A model generated the notes under the pieces. That model saw nothing but the letters and a program-made list of their open reading frames with translations, did no database searches and had not been told where the DNA came from. The position numbers and the translations under genes were made by a program. Of a DNA stretch of 64,000 nucleotides, positions 1 to 8,555 are shown one piece after another; positions within the stretch are counted from its first letter, which is position 1; the number at the start of each line of letters is the position of its first letter. The DNA comes from an uncultured Blautia sp. GTDB taxonomy: Bacteria > Bacillota > Clostridia > Lachnospirales > Lachnospiraceae. The stretch spans positions 40,427 through 104,426 of the forward strand of contig UQSX01000002.1 in the NCBI GenBank assembly GCA_900543715.1. Reading direction: 5' to 3'.

Positions 1-1
1 G

Positions 2-835
2 TTGAAAGATGCTCCTCAGGGGACAATGCGTCTGTCCAGTAGTAAGAAACAGGTTCAATATTATCACTGTATGCCGGGAGAAAAGAAAAATGGCAGGTAT
101 CTTCCGAAAACAGAAGAGCAACTGATCCAAAGGCTTGCTCAGAAATCTTATGATGAAAAGGTGGCAAAGCTGGCAGGAAAAAGACTGGCGCAGATCAGAA
201 GAATAACGAAAGATTATGAGGAAGATGAGATTGAGAAATTATTCTCAGATGAGCATACAGAAAGAAAAAAATTAATCAGTCCCATTGTGCCTACCTGGGA
301 ACAGAGGATAGAAAAGTGGGGATCTGAAGATTATATTGGAAAAGAATTTCAGGAAGGTACGCCTGTGATCCTGACGGAGAAAGGCGAGCGTGTACGTTCT
401 AAGTCCGAAAAAATACTGGCGGACTATTTTTACCGGAACAAGATCGCCTATAAATATGAATGTCCCCTTCACCTGAAAGGATATGGGATCGTTTATCCGG
501 ATTTTACATTTTTATCAAGAAAAACAAAACAGGAAATTTATTGGGAGCATGACGGCAGAATGGACGATCTCGGGTATGCCCAGAACGCAGTCCGAAAAAT
601 CCTGGCATATGAGGAAAACGGAATATATCCCGGTGAGAGCCTGATTCTTACTTTTGAAACAGAAAAAAACGTATTGAATACAAGGATCATAGAAAGATTT
701 CCAGTTGCGATGTTGTTGTCAGTCAGCGCAGCCACCGCTACGTTTCCTTCCGCTGCCTTGCAGACTGGAAAATTCATTCAGTGTCATGAATTTGAAAATA
801 ATCGTGTCAGCATACTGGTACGGAAAAATATTTGA
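2..835 (+). CDS. PD-(D/E)XK nuclease-like protein, probably 5'-truncated by the window edge
   Basis: The frame is open from the first bases, and the only initiator at the left edge is a TTG without a visible ribosome site, so the gene probably begins outside the window. The region around residues 130-205 looks like a PD-(D/E)XK nuclease core: a conserved Glu in RSKSEKILADYF, PDFTF with the metal-binding Asp, and YWEHDG with a second acidic pair. A basic, charged N-terminal region precedes it. Related proteins are common, uncharacterised singletons in Lachnospiraceae as far as I recall. The last 40 or so residues after TRIIERF change to an Ala/Ser-rich composition and may be a frameshifted or recombined tail. 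The nuclease fold is inferred from motifs only; the substrate is unknown. Confidence 0.55.
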   Translation: MKDAPQGTMRLSSSKKQVQYYHCMPGEKKNGRYLPKTEEQLIQRLAQKSYDEKVAKLAGKRLAQIRRITKDYEEDEIEKLFSDEHTERKKLISPIVPTWEQRIEKWGSEDYIGKEFQEGTPVILTEKGERVRSKSEKILADYFYRNKIAYKYECPLHLKGYGIVYPDFTFLSRKTKQEIYWEHDGRMDDLGYAQNAVRKILAYEENGIYPGESLILTFETEKNVLNTRIIERFPVAMLLSVSAATATFPSAALQTGKFIQCHEFENNRVSILVRKNI

Positions 836-860
836 CATATATCTAATTATATCCTGTTAT
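832..860 (+). promoter_or_regulatory. Candidate promoter upstream of the MFS gene
   Basis: TTGACA at 832-837 is followed 17 bp later by TGTTAT at 855-860, in an AT-rich gap carrying two copies of ATATCTAATTAT about 30 bp apart. It lies about 130 bp before the MFS start and overlaps the stop codon of the preceding gene. The direct repeats could be an operator, but no regulator gene is adjacent. Confidence 0.4.
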
Positions 861-989
861 ATATTTTATAAATATCTAATTATAAGGATATGCACAAACC
901 TACAGACTGAAATATATAAAGGGGAAGTTCCTGCGGATTTGTGTGTTTTTTATTCTTAATAAATTAGATGATTATAAAATATATTAGAA

Positions 990-2255
990 ATGAATAAAAA
1001 CATGAAATCAAAACTTTTCCACAGGAATTTTTCTCTTCTCATAGCAGGACAGGCCAGCTCTCTTTTGGGAAACGGGATCCTGGACTTTGCCATGTCCATG
1101 TATGTGCTGGAGAAGACCGGATCGGCGGCAGTATATGCAGGTTTTCTCACAGCTTCTATGATCCCCTCCATTTTATTTTCTCCCCTGGGAGGGATCCTGG
1201 CGGACCGGGGAAACAAGCGGAATATTATGGCAGGCCTGGATTTTCTGGCTGGTTTGGGCGTACTGCTGGTGGCAGTGTTTATGAGAGAAGAAAACAGTCT
1301 TGCCATGATCTGCGGCCTTTTACTTTTTGAGTCTGTACTTGGTGCTTTTGAGAACCCTGCGGTCCAGTCCTGCATTCCCTTTATGCAGAAAGGAGAAAAT
1401 CTGATCAGGGCAAATGCGGTGGTGATCCAGATCAATGCCTTGTCGGCTTTCTTTTCTCCCATACTGGGAAGTCTGGTCTACACGGCTTTTGGTCTGAAAC
1501 CGGTGCTGTACGCCGGAGTGGTCTGTTTCTTCTTTACTGCATGTTTTGAATGCTTTATAGAGATCCCCGGTCCAAAATATGAAAAACAAGGCCGAGAAAA
1601 TCCTCTGCTGCTGGTGAAAGAAGATTTTCTGGACAGCCTTCGCCTCATAACCAGGGAGCGGCCGGCTATTCTGAAAATGCTGTTGGTGATCAGTGTGGTC
1701 ACATGCCTGCTCCAGGGGGTAAGCGCAGTGGGATTCCCCTATATTATCCGTAATGTCCTGGGATTGAGTTCTATTTACTATGGGTTCTCGGAAAGCGCTG
1801 TGGGCCTGGCCGCCATAGCAGGAGGGATCCTGGCCGGTCTGGCGGCTTCAAAAATCCACGGGAAAAATATTTACCTGATCATAGGCGCCCTGGGATTCTT
1901 TCTTATCCCGCCGGGAATTTTATTCCTTCTATCAGGGAATCCTTATATCCGATATGGAACCCTGGTGTTGTTTTCTGTGCTGCTCCAGCTGGCTGCCTGT
2001 GGTTTTTCCATTTTTGCCACCTCCCTTATCCAGAGACTGACTCCGGGAAATATGATGGGAAAGGTTTCCGCCTATACAAGCGCTTTTACCCAGTGTATCC
2101 AGCCCCTGGGGCAGATCCTGTACGGATTTCTTTTTGACAGTTTTTCCGGAGGCGTTGCCTGGATCCTCATCCTTACCGGAACCATTCTGGGAGGCTTTGC
2201 ACTTGCTGTAAAAGGATTCTTCAGGAAAACGGAAAGAGAATTTACTGAAAATTAA
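990..2255 (+). CDS. MFS transporter, macrolide-efflux (MefA-like) type
   Basis: A 421-residue polytopic protein with about 12 hydrophobic segments. The N-terminal SLLGNGILDFAMSMYVLEKTG region and the loop GGILADRGNKRNIM between TM2 and TM3 match the MFS efflux families typified by MefA, which pump small hydrophobic compounds with proton antiport. The length is normal for the family. No strong ribosome site is seen before the ATG at 990, and a second ATG lies four codons downstream. It is a single-gene unit between two candidate promoters. Substrate cannot be told from sequence; calling it a drug exporter is family-level inference. Confidence 0.8.
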   Translation: MNKNMKSKLFHRNFSLLIAGQASSLLGNGILDFAMSMYVLEKTGSAAVYAGFLTASMIPSILFSPLGGILADRGNKRNIMAGLDFLAGLGVLLVAVFMREENSLAMICGLLLFESVLGAFENPAVQSCIPFMQKGENLIRANAVVIQINALSAFFSPILGSLVYTAFGLKPVLYAGVVCFFFTACFECFIEIPGPKYEKQGRENPLLLVKEDFLDSLRLITRERPAILKMLLVISVVTCLLQGVSAVGFPYIIRNVLGLSSIYYGFSESAVGLAAIAGGILAGLAASKIHGKNIYLIIGALGFFLIPPGILFLLSGNPYIRYGTLVLFSVLLQLAACGFSIFATSLIQRLTPGNMMGKVSAYTSAFTQCIQPLGQILYGFLFDSFSGGVAWILILTGTILGGFALAVKGFFRKTEREFTEN

Positions 2256-2326
2256 CATTGTACGAGGAATCTATAGAGCAACTAAATATTATCAGAAAAA
2301 TAGTATAAATTAACTCTGGTTTTTCT

Positions 2327-2355
2327 TTGAAAAAATGGTAAATTTTAAGTATGAG
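2327..2355 (+). promoter_or_regulatory. Candidate promoter of the HAD-GH3-GH2 operon
   Basis: TTGAAA at 2327-2332, a 17-bp spacer, and TATGAG at 2350-2355. It lies about 60 bp before the HAD gene and is the only clear promoter-like sequence in the 160-bp gap after the MFS gene. Confidence 0.45.
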
Positions 2356-2417
2356 GCAGAGGAGAGAGAAATAGTTCTCTGTAGCTCTGCACAAATTTCA
2401 GGAAGGAGCGTGATACT

Positions 2418-3260
2418 ATGAGCGACCCATTTTCCGGGTTTGAGAAAAAAAGAGATTATCTGATCTGCATCGATTCAGACGGCTGTGCCATTGACAGTAT
2501 GGATATTAAACACTTCAGGTGTTTTGGTCCCTGCATGGTAAAAGAGTGGGGGCTGGAGGCTTATGAGAAGGAGCTTCTGGAAAGCTGGAATGAGGTAAAT
2601 CTCTATTCCATGACAAGAGGGATCAACCGTTTTAAAGGACTGGTGAAGGCTCTCACGGAAGTACAGGAAAAATACCAGCCGGTAGAAGGACTGGAAACAT
2701 TGGTGAAATGGGTGGAAGAATCCGATGAATTGTCCAATCCGGCTTTGGAGAAAGCAGTAGAAGAGACCGGAAATATCTGTCTGAAAAAAGCCCTGGCCTG
2801 GTCTCAGGCGGTAAATGCCTCCATTAAAGAGCTGCCAAAGGAAGAGGTAAAGCCTTTTGAAGGTGTGAAGGAAGGTATAGAAATGCTCCATGAGAGCTGC
2901 GATATTGCCATTGTATCTTCTGCAAATTATGAGGCGGTTAAGGAAGAATGGACCAGATTCGGATTGATCGATCATGTGGATGTGGTTCTGGCCCAGAATG
3001 CAGGCTCAAAGAAGAGCTGTATCGAGAAGCTTCTCACATACGGATATGATAAAAATAAAGTAATGATGACCGGAGATGCGCCGGGAGATATGGATGCGGC
3101 AGATAAAAACGGAGTATTTTTCTATCCTATTTTAGTAAAAAAGGAAAAAGAAAGCTGGGCCAATATCGGAGAGGCAAAGGACAGGCTCCAGGCAGGAACT
3201 TTTGCAGGAGAATATCAGGATGCATTAAAAGAAAAATTTGTAAAGAATCTTACGAAATAA
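2418..3260 (+). CDS. HAD-family hydrolase
   Basis: A 280-residue HAD-superfamily protein. The DxD motif is plain: CIDSDG with Asp19 as the expected nucleophile and Asp21 as acid/base. Later motifs include IVSSANYEAV (motif II Ser), a Lys in GSKKSC, and MMTGDAPGDMDAA (motif IV acidic pair). The cap region between residues 25 and 150 is helical. GGAAGGAG sits just before the ATG. Only 24 bp separate it from the GH3 gene, so it is the first gene of a carbohydrate operon and may dephosphorylate a sugar phosphate. That role is inference from position. Confidence 0.75.
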   Translation: MSDPFSGFEKKRDYLICIDSDGCAIDSMDIKHFRCFGPCMVKEWGLEAYEKELLESWNEVNLYSMTRGINRFKGLVKALTEVQEKYQPVEGLETLVKWVEESDELSNPALEKAVEETGNICLKKALAWSQAVNASIKELPKEEVKPFEGVKEGIEMLHESCDIAIVSSANYEAVKEEWTRFGLIDHVDVVLAQNAGSKKSCIEKLLTYGYDKNKVMMTGDAPGDMDAADKNGVFFYPILVKKEKESWANIGEAKDRLQAGTFAGEYQDALKEKFVKNLTK

Positions 3261-3284
3261 CAGGAATATCAGGAGGAAAGCAAA

Positions 3285-4994
3285 ATGGTGAATTTGAGAG
3301 AGAAACCTTATTACCTTAACGACGAGCAGATCCAGTGGGTGGAAGATACCATTGCAGGTATGACCATCGAAGAGAAAATCGGTCAGCTGTTTGTCAACAT
3401 GGTAGGGAACGCTGAGGAGAGAAAACCGGAGAATATCAAGAAAGTACTGGATACCTATCATCCCGGCGCTATCCGTTATCATAACGCTCCAAAGGAAGAA
3501 ATCTGGGCTATGGCAGACTGCCTTCAGAAGACTACCAAGATCCCTCTGCTGATCGCTTCCAACTGTGAGGCCGGCGGAAACGGCGGAACCGGCGGGGGAA
3601 CACCTATTGCCAACGGCGCAGCTATGGCAGCTATCGATTCAGAAGAAGCCGTAACAGAAATGGCAACCATCTCTGCCAGAGAAGCTGCAGCGGTAGGCTG
3701 TAACTGGAATTTCGCCCCTATCGTAGACCTGACTTACAACTGGAGAAATACCATTGTCCAGTTAAGAGCTTTTAACGACAATCCTGAGGATGTTATCCGC
3801 TATGCAAAAGCCTTCTTCAAAGGAATGAAAACACAGAATATCGCCACCTGTATGAAACACTTCCCGGGAGACGGTACAGAGGAAAATGACCAGCATCTGA
3901 TCATGGGCGTCAATGAATACGACTGTGATAAGTGGGATGCTACATTTGGAAAAGTATATAAAGAACTGATCGATGCAGGAGTTATGACTATTATGGCCGG
4001 CCACATTGCCCTTCCTGCTTATTCCAAGAAACTGCGCCCAGGAATCAAAGATGAGGATATCCGCCCTGCAACCCTGGCTCCGGAGCTGATTACAGATCTG
4101 CTGAAAGGCCAGTTAGGATTTAACGGTCTGGTAGTTACTGATGCTTCCCATATGATCGGTATGTTTGGCGCCACCATTCCAAGAAAAGAGCAGGTTCCCC
4201 AGGCGATCGCAGCAGGCTGCGATATGTATCTGTTCTTTAATGACAGAGAAGAAGACTTCGGCTATATGATGGAAGGCTACAGAAACGGAACTATTACAGA
4301 GGAACGTCTGAACGATGCCCTTCATAGAATCCTGGGCGTAAAGGCAGCTCTGAACCTTCACATCCTTCAGAAAGAAGGAAAGCTGGTAGCTCCTAAGGAA
4401 AATCTGGCCGTAGTAGGCTGCGAAGAGCATCACAAAGCATCCAGAGAGTTCGCAGACAAATATGTAACTCTGGTAAAAGACCGTCTGAACTATCTGCCTA
4501 TGACCCCGGAAAGATATAAGAGGATCAAACTGATGTATATCGGTTCTGAGGCAGTGGTAATTGCCGGAACCAAGTTTAAATCCAATGATGAGAATATCAT
4601 CAAAGATATTGTGAGCCAGTTAGAGGAAGCCGGCTTCGAGGTTGACGCAGAAGTTCCTTCCGCTAAAGGCAAAATGGAAGACTTCAAGAAGAAATATGAT
4701 TGTGTGCTGCTGATCCTTAACGTACAGGGATTTGCTCAGTTTAATACTATGAGAGTAAAATGGGACGAGCCTACAAAGCAGCCATGGTATATGTCTGAAC
4801 TGCCGACCTTTGTGGTATCCTTAAGCTATACCAACAATCTTATCGATGTTCCTATGGCAAGATGCTACATTAACTCTTACATGGATCACCATGAAAGCTT
4901 TGCAGCCACTCTGGAAAAGATGATGGGCAAGAGCGAATTCAAGGGAAGATATAACGAGAATGTATTCTGTGGAAGATGGGAGACCAGATTCTAA
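3285..4994 (+). CDS. Glycoside hydrolase family 3, NagZ-like beta-N-acetylhexosaminidase type
   Basis: A 569-residue GH3 protein with no signal peptide, so probably cytoplasmic. The (beta/alpha)8 domain carries KHFPGDG at residues 191-197 followed by ND-x-H at 201-204, the Asp/His loop that serves as general acid/base in NagZ-type GH3 enzymes. The nucleophile is Asp286 in LVVTDASHM. After residue 370 a Rossmann-like second domain follows. AGGAGG at 3271-3276 sets the start. The neighbours are a HAD hydrolase and a GH2 enzyme, spaced 24 and 22 bp, suggesting stepwise degradation of an imported oligosaccharide. The Asp/His dyad favours an N-acetylglucosaminide over a glucoside, but activity is not proven. 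Confidence 0.82.
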   Translation: MVNLREKPYYLNDEQIQWVEDTIAGMTIEEKIGQLFVNMVGNAEERKPENIKKVLDTYHPGAIRYHNAPKEEIWAMADCLQKTTKIPLLIASNCEAGGNGGTGGGTPIANGAAMAAIDSEEAVTEMATISAREAAAVGCNWNFAPIVDLTYNWRNTIVQLRAFNDNPEDVIRYAKAFFKGMKTQNIATCMKHFPGDGTEENDQHLIMGVNEYDCDKWDATFGKVYKELIDAGVMTIMAGHIALPAYSKKLRPGIKDEDIRPATLAPELITDLLKGQLGFNGLVVTDASHMIGMFGATIPRKEQVPQAIAAGCDMYLFFNDREEDFGYMMEGYRNGTITEERLNDALHRILGVKAALNLHILQKEGKLVAPKENLAVVGCEEHHKASREFADKYVTLVKDRLNYLPMTPERYKRIKLMYIGSEAVVIAGTKFKSNDENIIKDIVSQLEEAGFEVDAEVPSAKGKMEDFKKKYDCVLLILNVQGFAQFNTMRVKWDEPTKQPWYMSELPTFVVSLSYTNNLIDVPMARCYINSYMDHHESFAATLEKMMGKSEFKGRYNENVFCGRWETRF

Positions 4995-5016
4995 AAAGGA
5001 GATCGAAGAATAAATT

Positions 5017-7299
5017 ATGAGATTTTATGAATCATTAAATGAGGACTGGAAATTTGCCAAGACTGATCAGGTGCCGGATAAAATGCCCTGTCATGGAAAC
5101 GACCAGGACTGGGAGTGGGTAGACCTGCCTCATACCTGGAATAACTGGGACGGCCAGGACGGCGGGGGCGACTACTACAAAGGAAAAGGCATCTATTTAA
5201 AGACTATTGAAAGACCTGACGTACCTGCAGATTATAAAATCTATCTGGAATTTGAAGGAGTAAATTCTGTCGCAGAGGTTTATCTCAACAACGAAAAAGT
5301 CTGCGAACACAAAGGCGGATATTCCGCCTTCCGTGTAGATGCAACAGAGGCGCTGAAAGAGGGAAAAGCTTATCTGGCTGTAGCAGCGGACAATAAGAAC
5401 CGTACAGATGTATATCCCCAGATGGCAGACTTTACCTTCTATGGCGGTATCTACCGGAATGTGACCATGATCTGTGTGTCTCCCACACATTTCTGTCTGG
5501 ACTATTTCGGATCTGCGGGAGTGGCTTTTGATACCAAACTTCAGGGAGAAGATGCTCTGGTAAATCTTTCTGCCTGGGTAACAGACGCCAAGGAAAGCGA
5601 TATGGTACAGTTTGAGATCATGGATGAAGACGAGTCTGTAGTGGCAGAAGCTTTCGCTCCCGCTGCCTGGGAGACAAAGGCTACTGCCTGTATAGAAAAA
5701 GCTCATCTGTGGCAGGGAGTAAAGGATCCCTATCTGTATACTGTGACGGCCAGAATTGTACGCCATAATGAAGTCCTTGATCAGGTAGAGGCAAGCCTTG
5801 GTATAAGAGAGTTTTATGTGGATCCGGAAAAAGGATTCTTCCTAAACGGTATTCCCACACCTCTCAGAGGTGTATCCAGACATCAGGACAGACTGGGACA
5901 GGGTAATGCTCTTACAGAAGAAGATCATTTAGAGGATGCCTACCTGATTGCAGAGCTGGGGGCAAATACAGTCCGGCTGGCCCACTATCAGCATAATCAG
6001 GCATTCTATGATGCCTGCGACGCACTGGGCCTGGTAGTATGGGCAGAGATTCCCTTTATCTCGGTTATGAGCAAAGATCCCAAAGGACATGACAACTGCC
6101 GCCAGCAGATGAAGGAACTGATCTATCAGAACTATAATCATCCCTGCATCTGCTTCTGGGGCATCTCTAATGAGATTACCATCGGCGGAGACCGTCCGGG
6201 ACTTCAGGAAAATCTGGAAGATCTGAACAAACTGGTGAAGGAGCTGGATTCCACCAGACTGACTACTATGGCACAGGTATCTGCCCTTCCGAAAGAGTCC
6301 AGACACAACCAGATCACAGATGTGCTCAGCTATAACCATTATTTTGGCTGGTACGGCGGGGACTATACCCAGAATGAAAAATGGCTGGATGAATTCCATC
6401 AGATGTATCCGGACAGACCTCTGGGTATTTCCGAATATGGCTGCGAAGGCATTATCAGCTGGCATACAGACGATCCAAAATGCAAGGACTATACAGAGGA
6501 ATATCAGGCCGAGTACCATGAACATATGGCAAAAATCATCGATGAGAGACCTTATCTTTGGGCTACCCACATCTGGAACATGTTTGACTTCGGCTGCGAC
6601 GCCAGAGATGAAGGCGGCGTAAAAGGAAGAAACAATAAGGGACTGGTAACTCTGGACAGAAAGGTGAAAAAAGACGCCTACTACATTTATAAGGCATACT
6701 GGTCTGAAGAACCCTTCGTTCATATTACCGGAAGAAGATATGCCCTTCGTCCTTATGATCATATGACTGTTAAAGTATATTCCAACCAGAAACAGGTAAC
6801 CCTGTATGTGAACGGCAAGAACGCAGGCACACAGGAAGGAAATAAGATTTTCCTGTTCGAGAACATTGCGCTGGATCAGGATATCAATGTGATCACTGCC
6901 AAAGCAGAAGGCTGCCCTGGGGATACGGTTACTTTCACTAAGGTGTCTCAGCCATATGCCGGATACGTAAGACCGGTAGATGAAGAAGATGAGGGCGCTG
7001 GAGTGAAGAACTGGTTTGAAGGAGTGGACGAAAACGGAGAACTTCCGGAAATGACCTTTAACGAGGGTTACTACAGTGTCCGTGATTTTGTCAGTGAGAT
7101 TCTGACTAATGAAGAAGCTGCGGAGATCCTGGTAAGCGCAATTAACACCTACGGGACTATGAAGACGAAAAGATCCATGCTGGGAATCCTGTCGGGCGTA
7201 CCGGTAGAGGATCTGGCGGAGATGTACGCCAGTGACAAAGAAAAGAGAGAACGGCTTCTCAGACTTGCAAATGCAGAACTTCAGAAAGTGAAGAAATAG
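5017..7299 (+). CDS. Glycoside hydrolase family 2, beta-galactosidase-like
   Basis: A 760-residue GH2 enzyme without signal peptide. It has the sugar-binding jelly roll at the N-terminus (LNEDWKF, DLPHTWN), an immunoglobulin-like domain, and a TIM barrel with the acid/base Glu386 in GISNEI and the nucleophile Glu473 in ISEYGCEG. The segment RNNKGLVTLDRKVKKDA is typical of beta-galactosidase-type GH2 enzymes. A C-terminal Ig-like domain and an approximately 90-residue helical tail follow. It ends the operon begun by the HAD gene and is followed by a strong terminator. The substrate may be a galactoside; GH2 also holds mannosidases and other specificities. Confidence 0.85.
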   Translation: MRFYESLNEDWKFAKTDQVPDKMPCHGNDQDWEWVDLPHTWNNWDGQDGGGDYYKGKGIYLKTIERPDVPADYKIYLEFEGVNSVAEVYLNNEKVCEHKGGYSAFRVDATEALKEGKAYLAVAADNKNRTDVYPQMADFTFYGGIYRNVTMICVSPTHFCLDYFGSAGVAFDTKLQGEDALVNLSAWVTDAKESDMVQFEIMDEDESVVAEAFAPAAWETKATACIEKAHLWQGVKDPYLYTVTARIVRHNEVLDQVEASLGIREFYVDPEKGFFLNGIPTPLRGVSRHQDRLGQGNALTEEDHLEDAYLIAELGANTVRLAHYQHNQAFYDACDALGLVVWAEIPFISVMSKDPKGHDNCRQQMKELIYQNYNHPCICFWGISNEITIGGDRPGLQENLEDLNKLVKELDSTRLTTMAQVSALPKESRHNQITDVLSYNHYFGWYGGDYTQNEKWLDEFHQMYPDRPLGISEYGCEGIISWHTDDPKCKDYTEEYQAEYHEHMAKIIDERPYLWATHIWNMFDFGCDARDEGGVKGRNNKGLVTLDRKVKKDAYYIYKAYWSEEPFVHITGRRYALRPYDHMTVKVYSNQKQVTLYVNGKNAGTQEGNKIFLFENIALDQDINVITAKAEGCPGDTVTFTKVSQPYAGYVRPVDEEDEGAGVKNWFEGVDENGELPEMTFNEGYYSVRDFVSEILTNEEAAEILVSAINTYGTMKTKRSMLGILSGVPVEDLAEMYASDKEKRERLLRLANAELQKVKK

Positions 7300-7311
7300 T
7301 TAACAGAGAAA

Positions 7312-7361
7312 AAGCCCCTCTGCCTTCAGTTTTTTTTCTGAAAGGCAGGGGGACTTTTTTC
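7312..7361 (+). terminator. Intrinsic terminator of the GH3-GH2 operon
   Basis: The stem GCCCCTCTGCCTTCAG pairs with CTGAAAGGCAGGGGGAC across a short T-rich loop and is followed by TTTTTT. It lies 13 bp after the GH2 stop codon. Confidence 0.85.
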
Positions 7362-7378
7362 CTTTAAAGCAATTTACT

Positions 7379-7552
7379 TTAAGGAATGCCCCAGTCTTCC
7401 CCATCGCCGATAACTTCCATATCTACCAGCTCTATAATATCCCAAAAGGCTTTATCTTCATCAGCGACCATAATACAGTAGTTGCCATTTTCAGGAATGT
7501 CCACCTTGATATCCTCTCCCTGATAATCCAGGATCTTCCAGATTTCACGTTC
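7379..7552 (-). pseudogene. 3'-end remnant of an unidentified gene
   Basis: Reading leftward, 57 sense codons run from just after an in-frame TAG (7553-7555) to a TAA at 7379-7381. The peptide has a coding look, with segments such as REIWKILDYQGEDIKVDI, NGNYCIMVADEDKAFW and EVIGDGEDWGIP. There is no start codon with a ribosome site, and further stops lie upstream. I read this as the C-terminal scrap of a deleted gene. The family is not recognised. Confidence 0.45.
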
Positions 7553-7587
7553 CTATTTATCTATCTATATCATATCATGGAAAACAG

Positions 7588-7656
7588 AAAAAAAAAGAGA
7601 CAGTCTCACAGAGATTCCGGGCTTTCAATATGCCGGATTTCCGTGGGATCGTCTCT
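7588..7656 (-). terminator. Terminator of the minus-strand HAD gene
   Basis: A long hairpin, AGAGAC at 7596 pairing with GTCTCT at 7651, with about 24 near-continuous pairs and a loop of about 12 nt. On the minus strand it is followed by a run of nine U, just past the HAD stop codon at 7663. Confidence 0.85.
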
Positions 7657-7662
7657 TCTCTC

Positions 7663-8496
7663 TTATTTGACACCGAAATCTGCTAACTGGCGCATAGCGC
7701 TTTTTCTGCCGGTGAAGTGTACGGCGTGGAGCCCCTGGGCTCTGGCCTCTGCCACATTGTCCAGAAGGTCATCGATAAAGACTGCCTTAGAAGGCTCAAT
7801 ATCAAAATCTTTTATCAGCTTCTGATAGATCTTTGGATCAGGCTTTAAGCAGTGGATCTGCCAGGACATATAGCCTCCATCCATAAAATCCAGGAACTTC
7901 ATTTCTTTCTGGCACCGGTCAAAGAGGGGCTTTGAGAAGTTAGACAGGATATAAAGCTTATATCCCCGCTTCTTAAAATATGTCAGCCAGCTCTTTGTGT
8001 AAGAATAAACACGAATGGTCTCTCCCATCCGTTCAAATATCTCTCGGATCTGTTTTTCATGAACAGGATCATTATTTATGAAAGCTTGCAAAAGCTCTTC
8101 TTCTGAAAGGATTCCCCGGTCACCCTCTGTCCAGGTATTACTGAGAAATACAGCTTTTGCCACAGCCTGGGCTGTTTCTTCATCATATTTCAGATCCCGC
8201 AGTAATTTCTTCCAGTCATAGCGGACAAGAACTTTGCCAATGTCAAAGATCAGCGTATCGATTTCGGAAGTTTCCGCCAGGATCTTTGGAATCGCTTCAT
8301 CTTCCGAATGGGTCCACTTGTATACCAGAAGTATCGCGTAGATCAACACTGGTATGATCACCGTTCCGAAGAGAGAAGCCATCAGCATATTGCCTGCAGC
8401 AGAATTATCCGTCAGGGCAAAGATCAATGTAAGGACATACATGCCTGCCAGAAGGATAACTCCTATGAGTGCAAGAAGTCGTTTCAGGTTCTTCAC
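7663..8496 (-). CDS. Membrane-anchored HAD phosphatase, YihX-like
   Basis: A 277-residue protein starting at GTG (GGGAG lies upstream). Two transmembrane segments fill residues 6-28 and 38-60; the HAD domain follows. Motif I is LIFDIGKVLV with Asp85 as nucleophile and Gly in place of the usual second Asp. This D-x-G-x-V form occurs in the YihX (glucose-1-phosphate phosphatase) and epoxide-hydrolase-like branch. YILSNFS gives motif II, and a Lys in LKPDPKIYQK plus VFIDDLLDNV complete the site. YihX-like enzymes are normally soluble, so the N-terminal hairpin anchor is unusual. It is transcribed divergently from the M14 peptidase gene. Confidence 0.78.
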   Translation of the reverse strand: MKNLKRLLALIGVILLAGMYVLTLIFALTDNSAAGNMLMASLFGTVIIPVLIYAILLVYKWTHSEDEAIPKILAETSEIDTLIFDIGKVLVRYDWKKLLRDLKYDEETAQAVAKAVFLSNTWTEGDRGILSEEELLQAFINNDPVHEKQIREIFERMGETIRVYSYTKSWLTYFKKRGYKLYILSNFSKPLFDRCQKEMKFLDFMDGGYMSWQIHCLKPDPKIYQKLIKDFDIEPSKAVFIDDLLDNVAEARAQGLHAVHFTGRKSAMRQLADFGVK

Positions 8497-8555
8497 TTCT
8501 TAATCTCCCTTGTCTAGAATATCTATTATTATAATAATTTTTGAGGTATCCGTCA

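Noticed and set aside
6640..6690. NNK in the GH2 enzyme at 5017 as a glucuronidase N-x-K motif
   Set aside because: The surrounding RNNKGLVTLDRKVKKDA is the beta-galactosidase-type pattern, not the GNKKGIFTRDRKPK seen in the enzyme at 31010.
5929..6762. Long antisense frames opposite the GH2, PEP-synthase-like and ABC genes
   Set aside because: They lack ribosome sites and family motifs and mirror the codon use of the real genes on the other strand.
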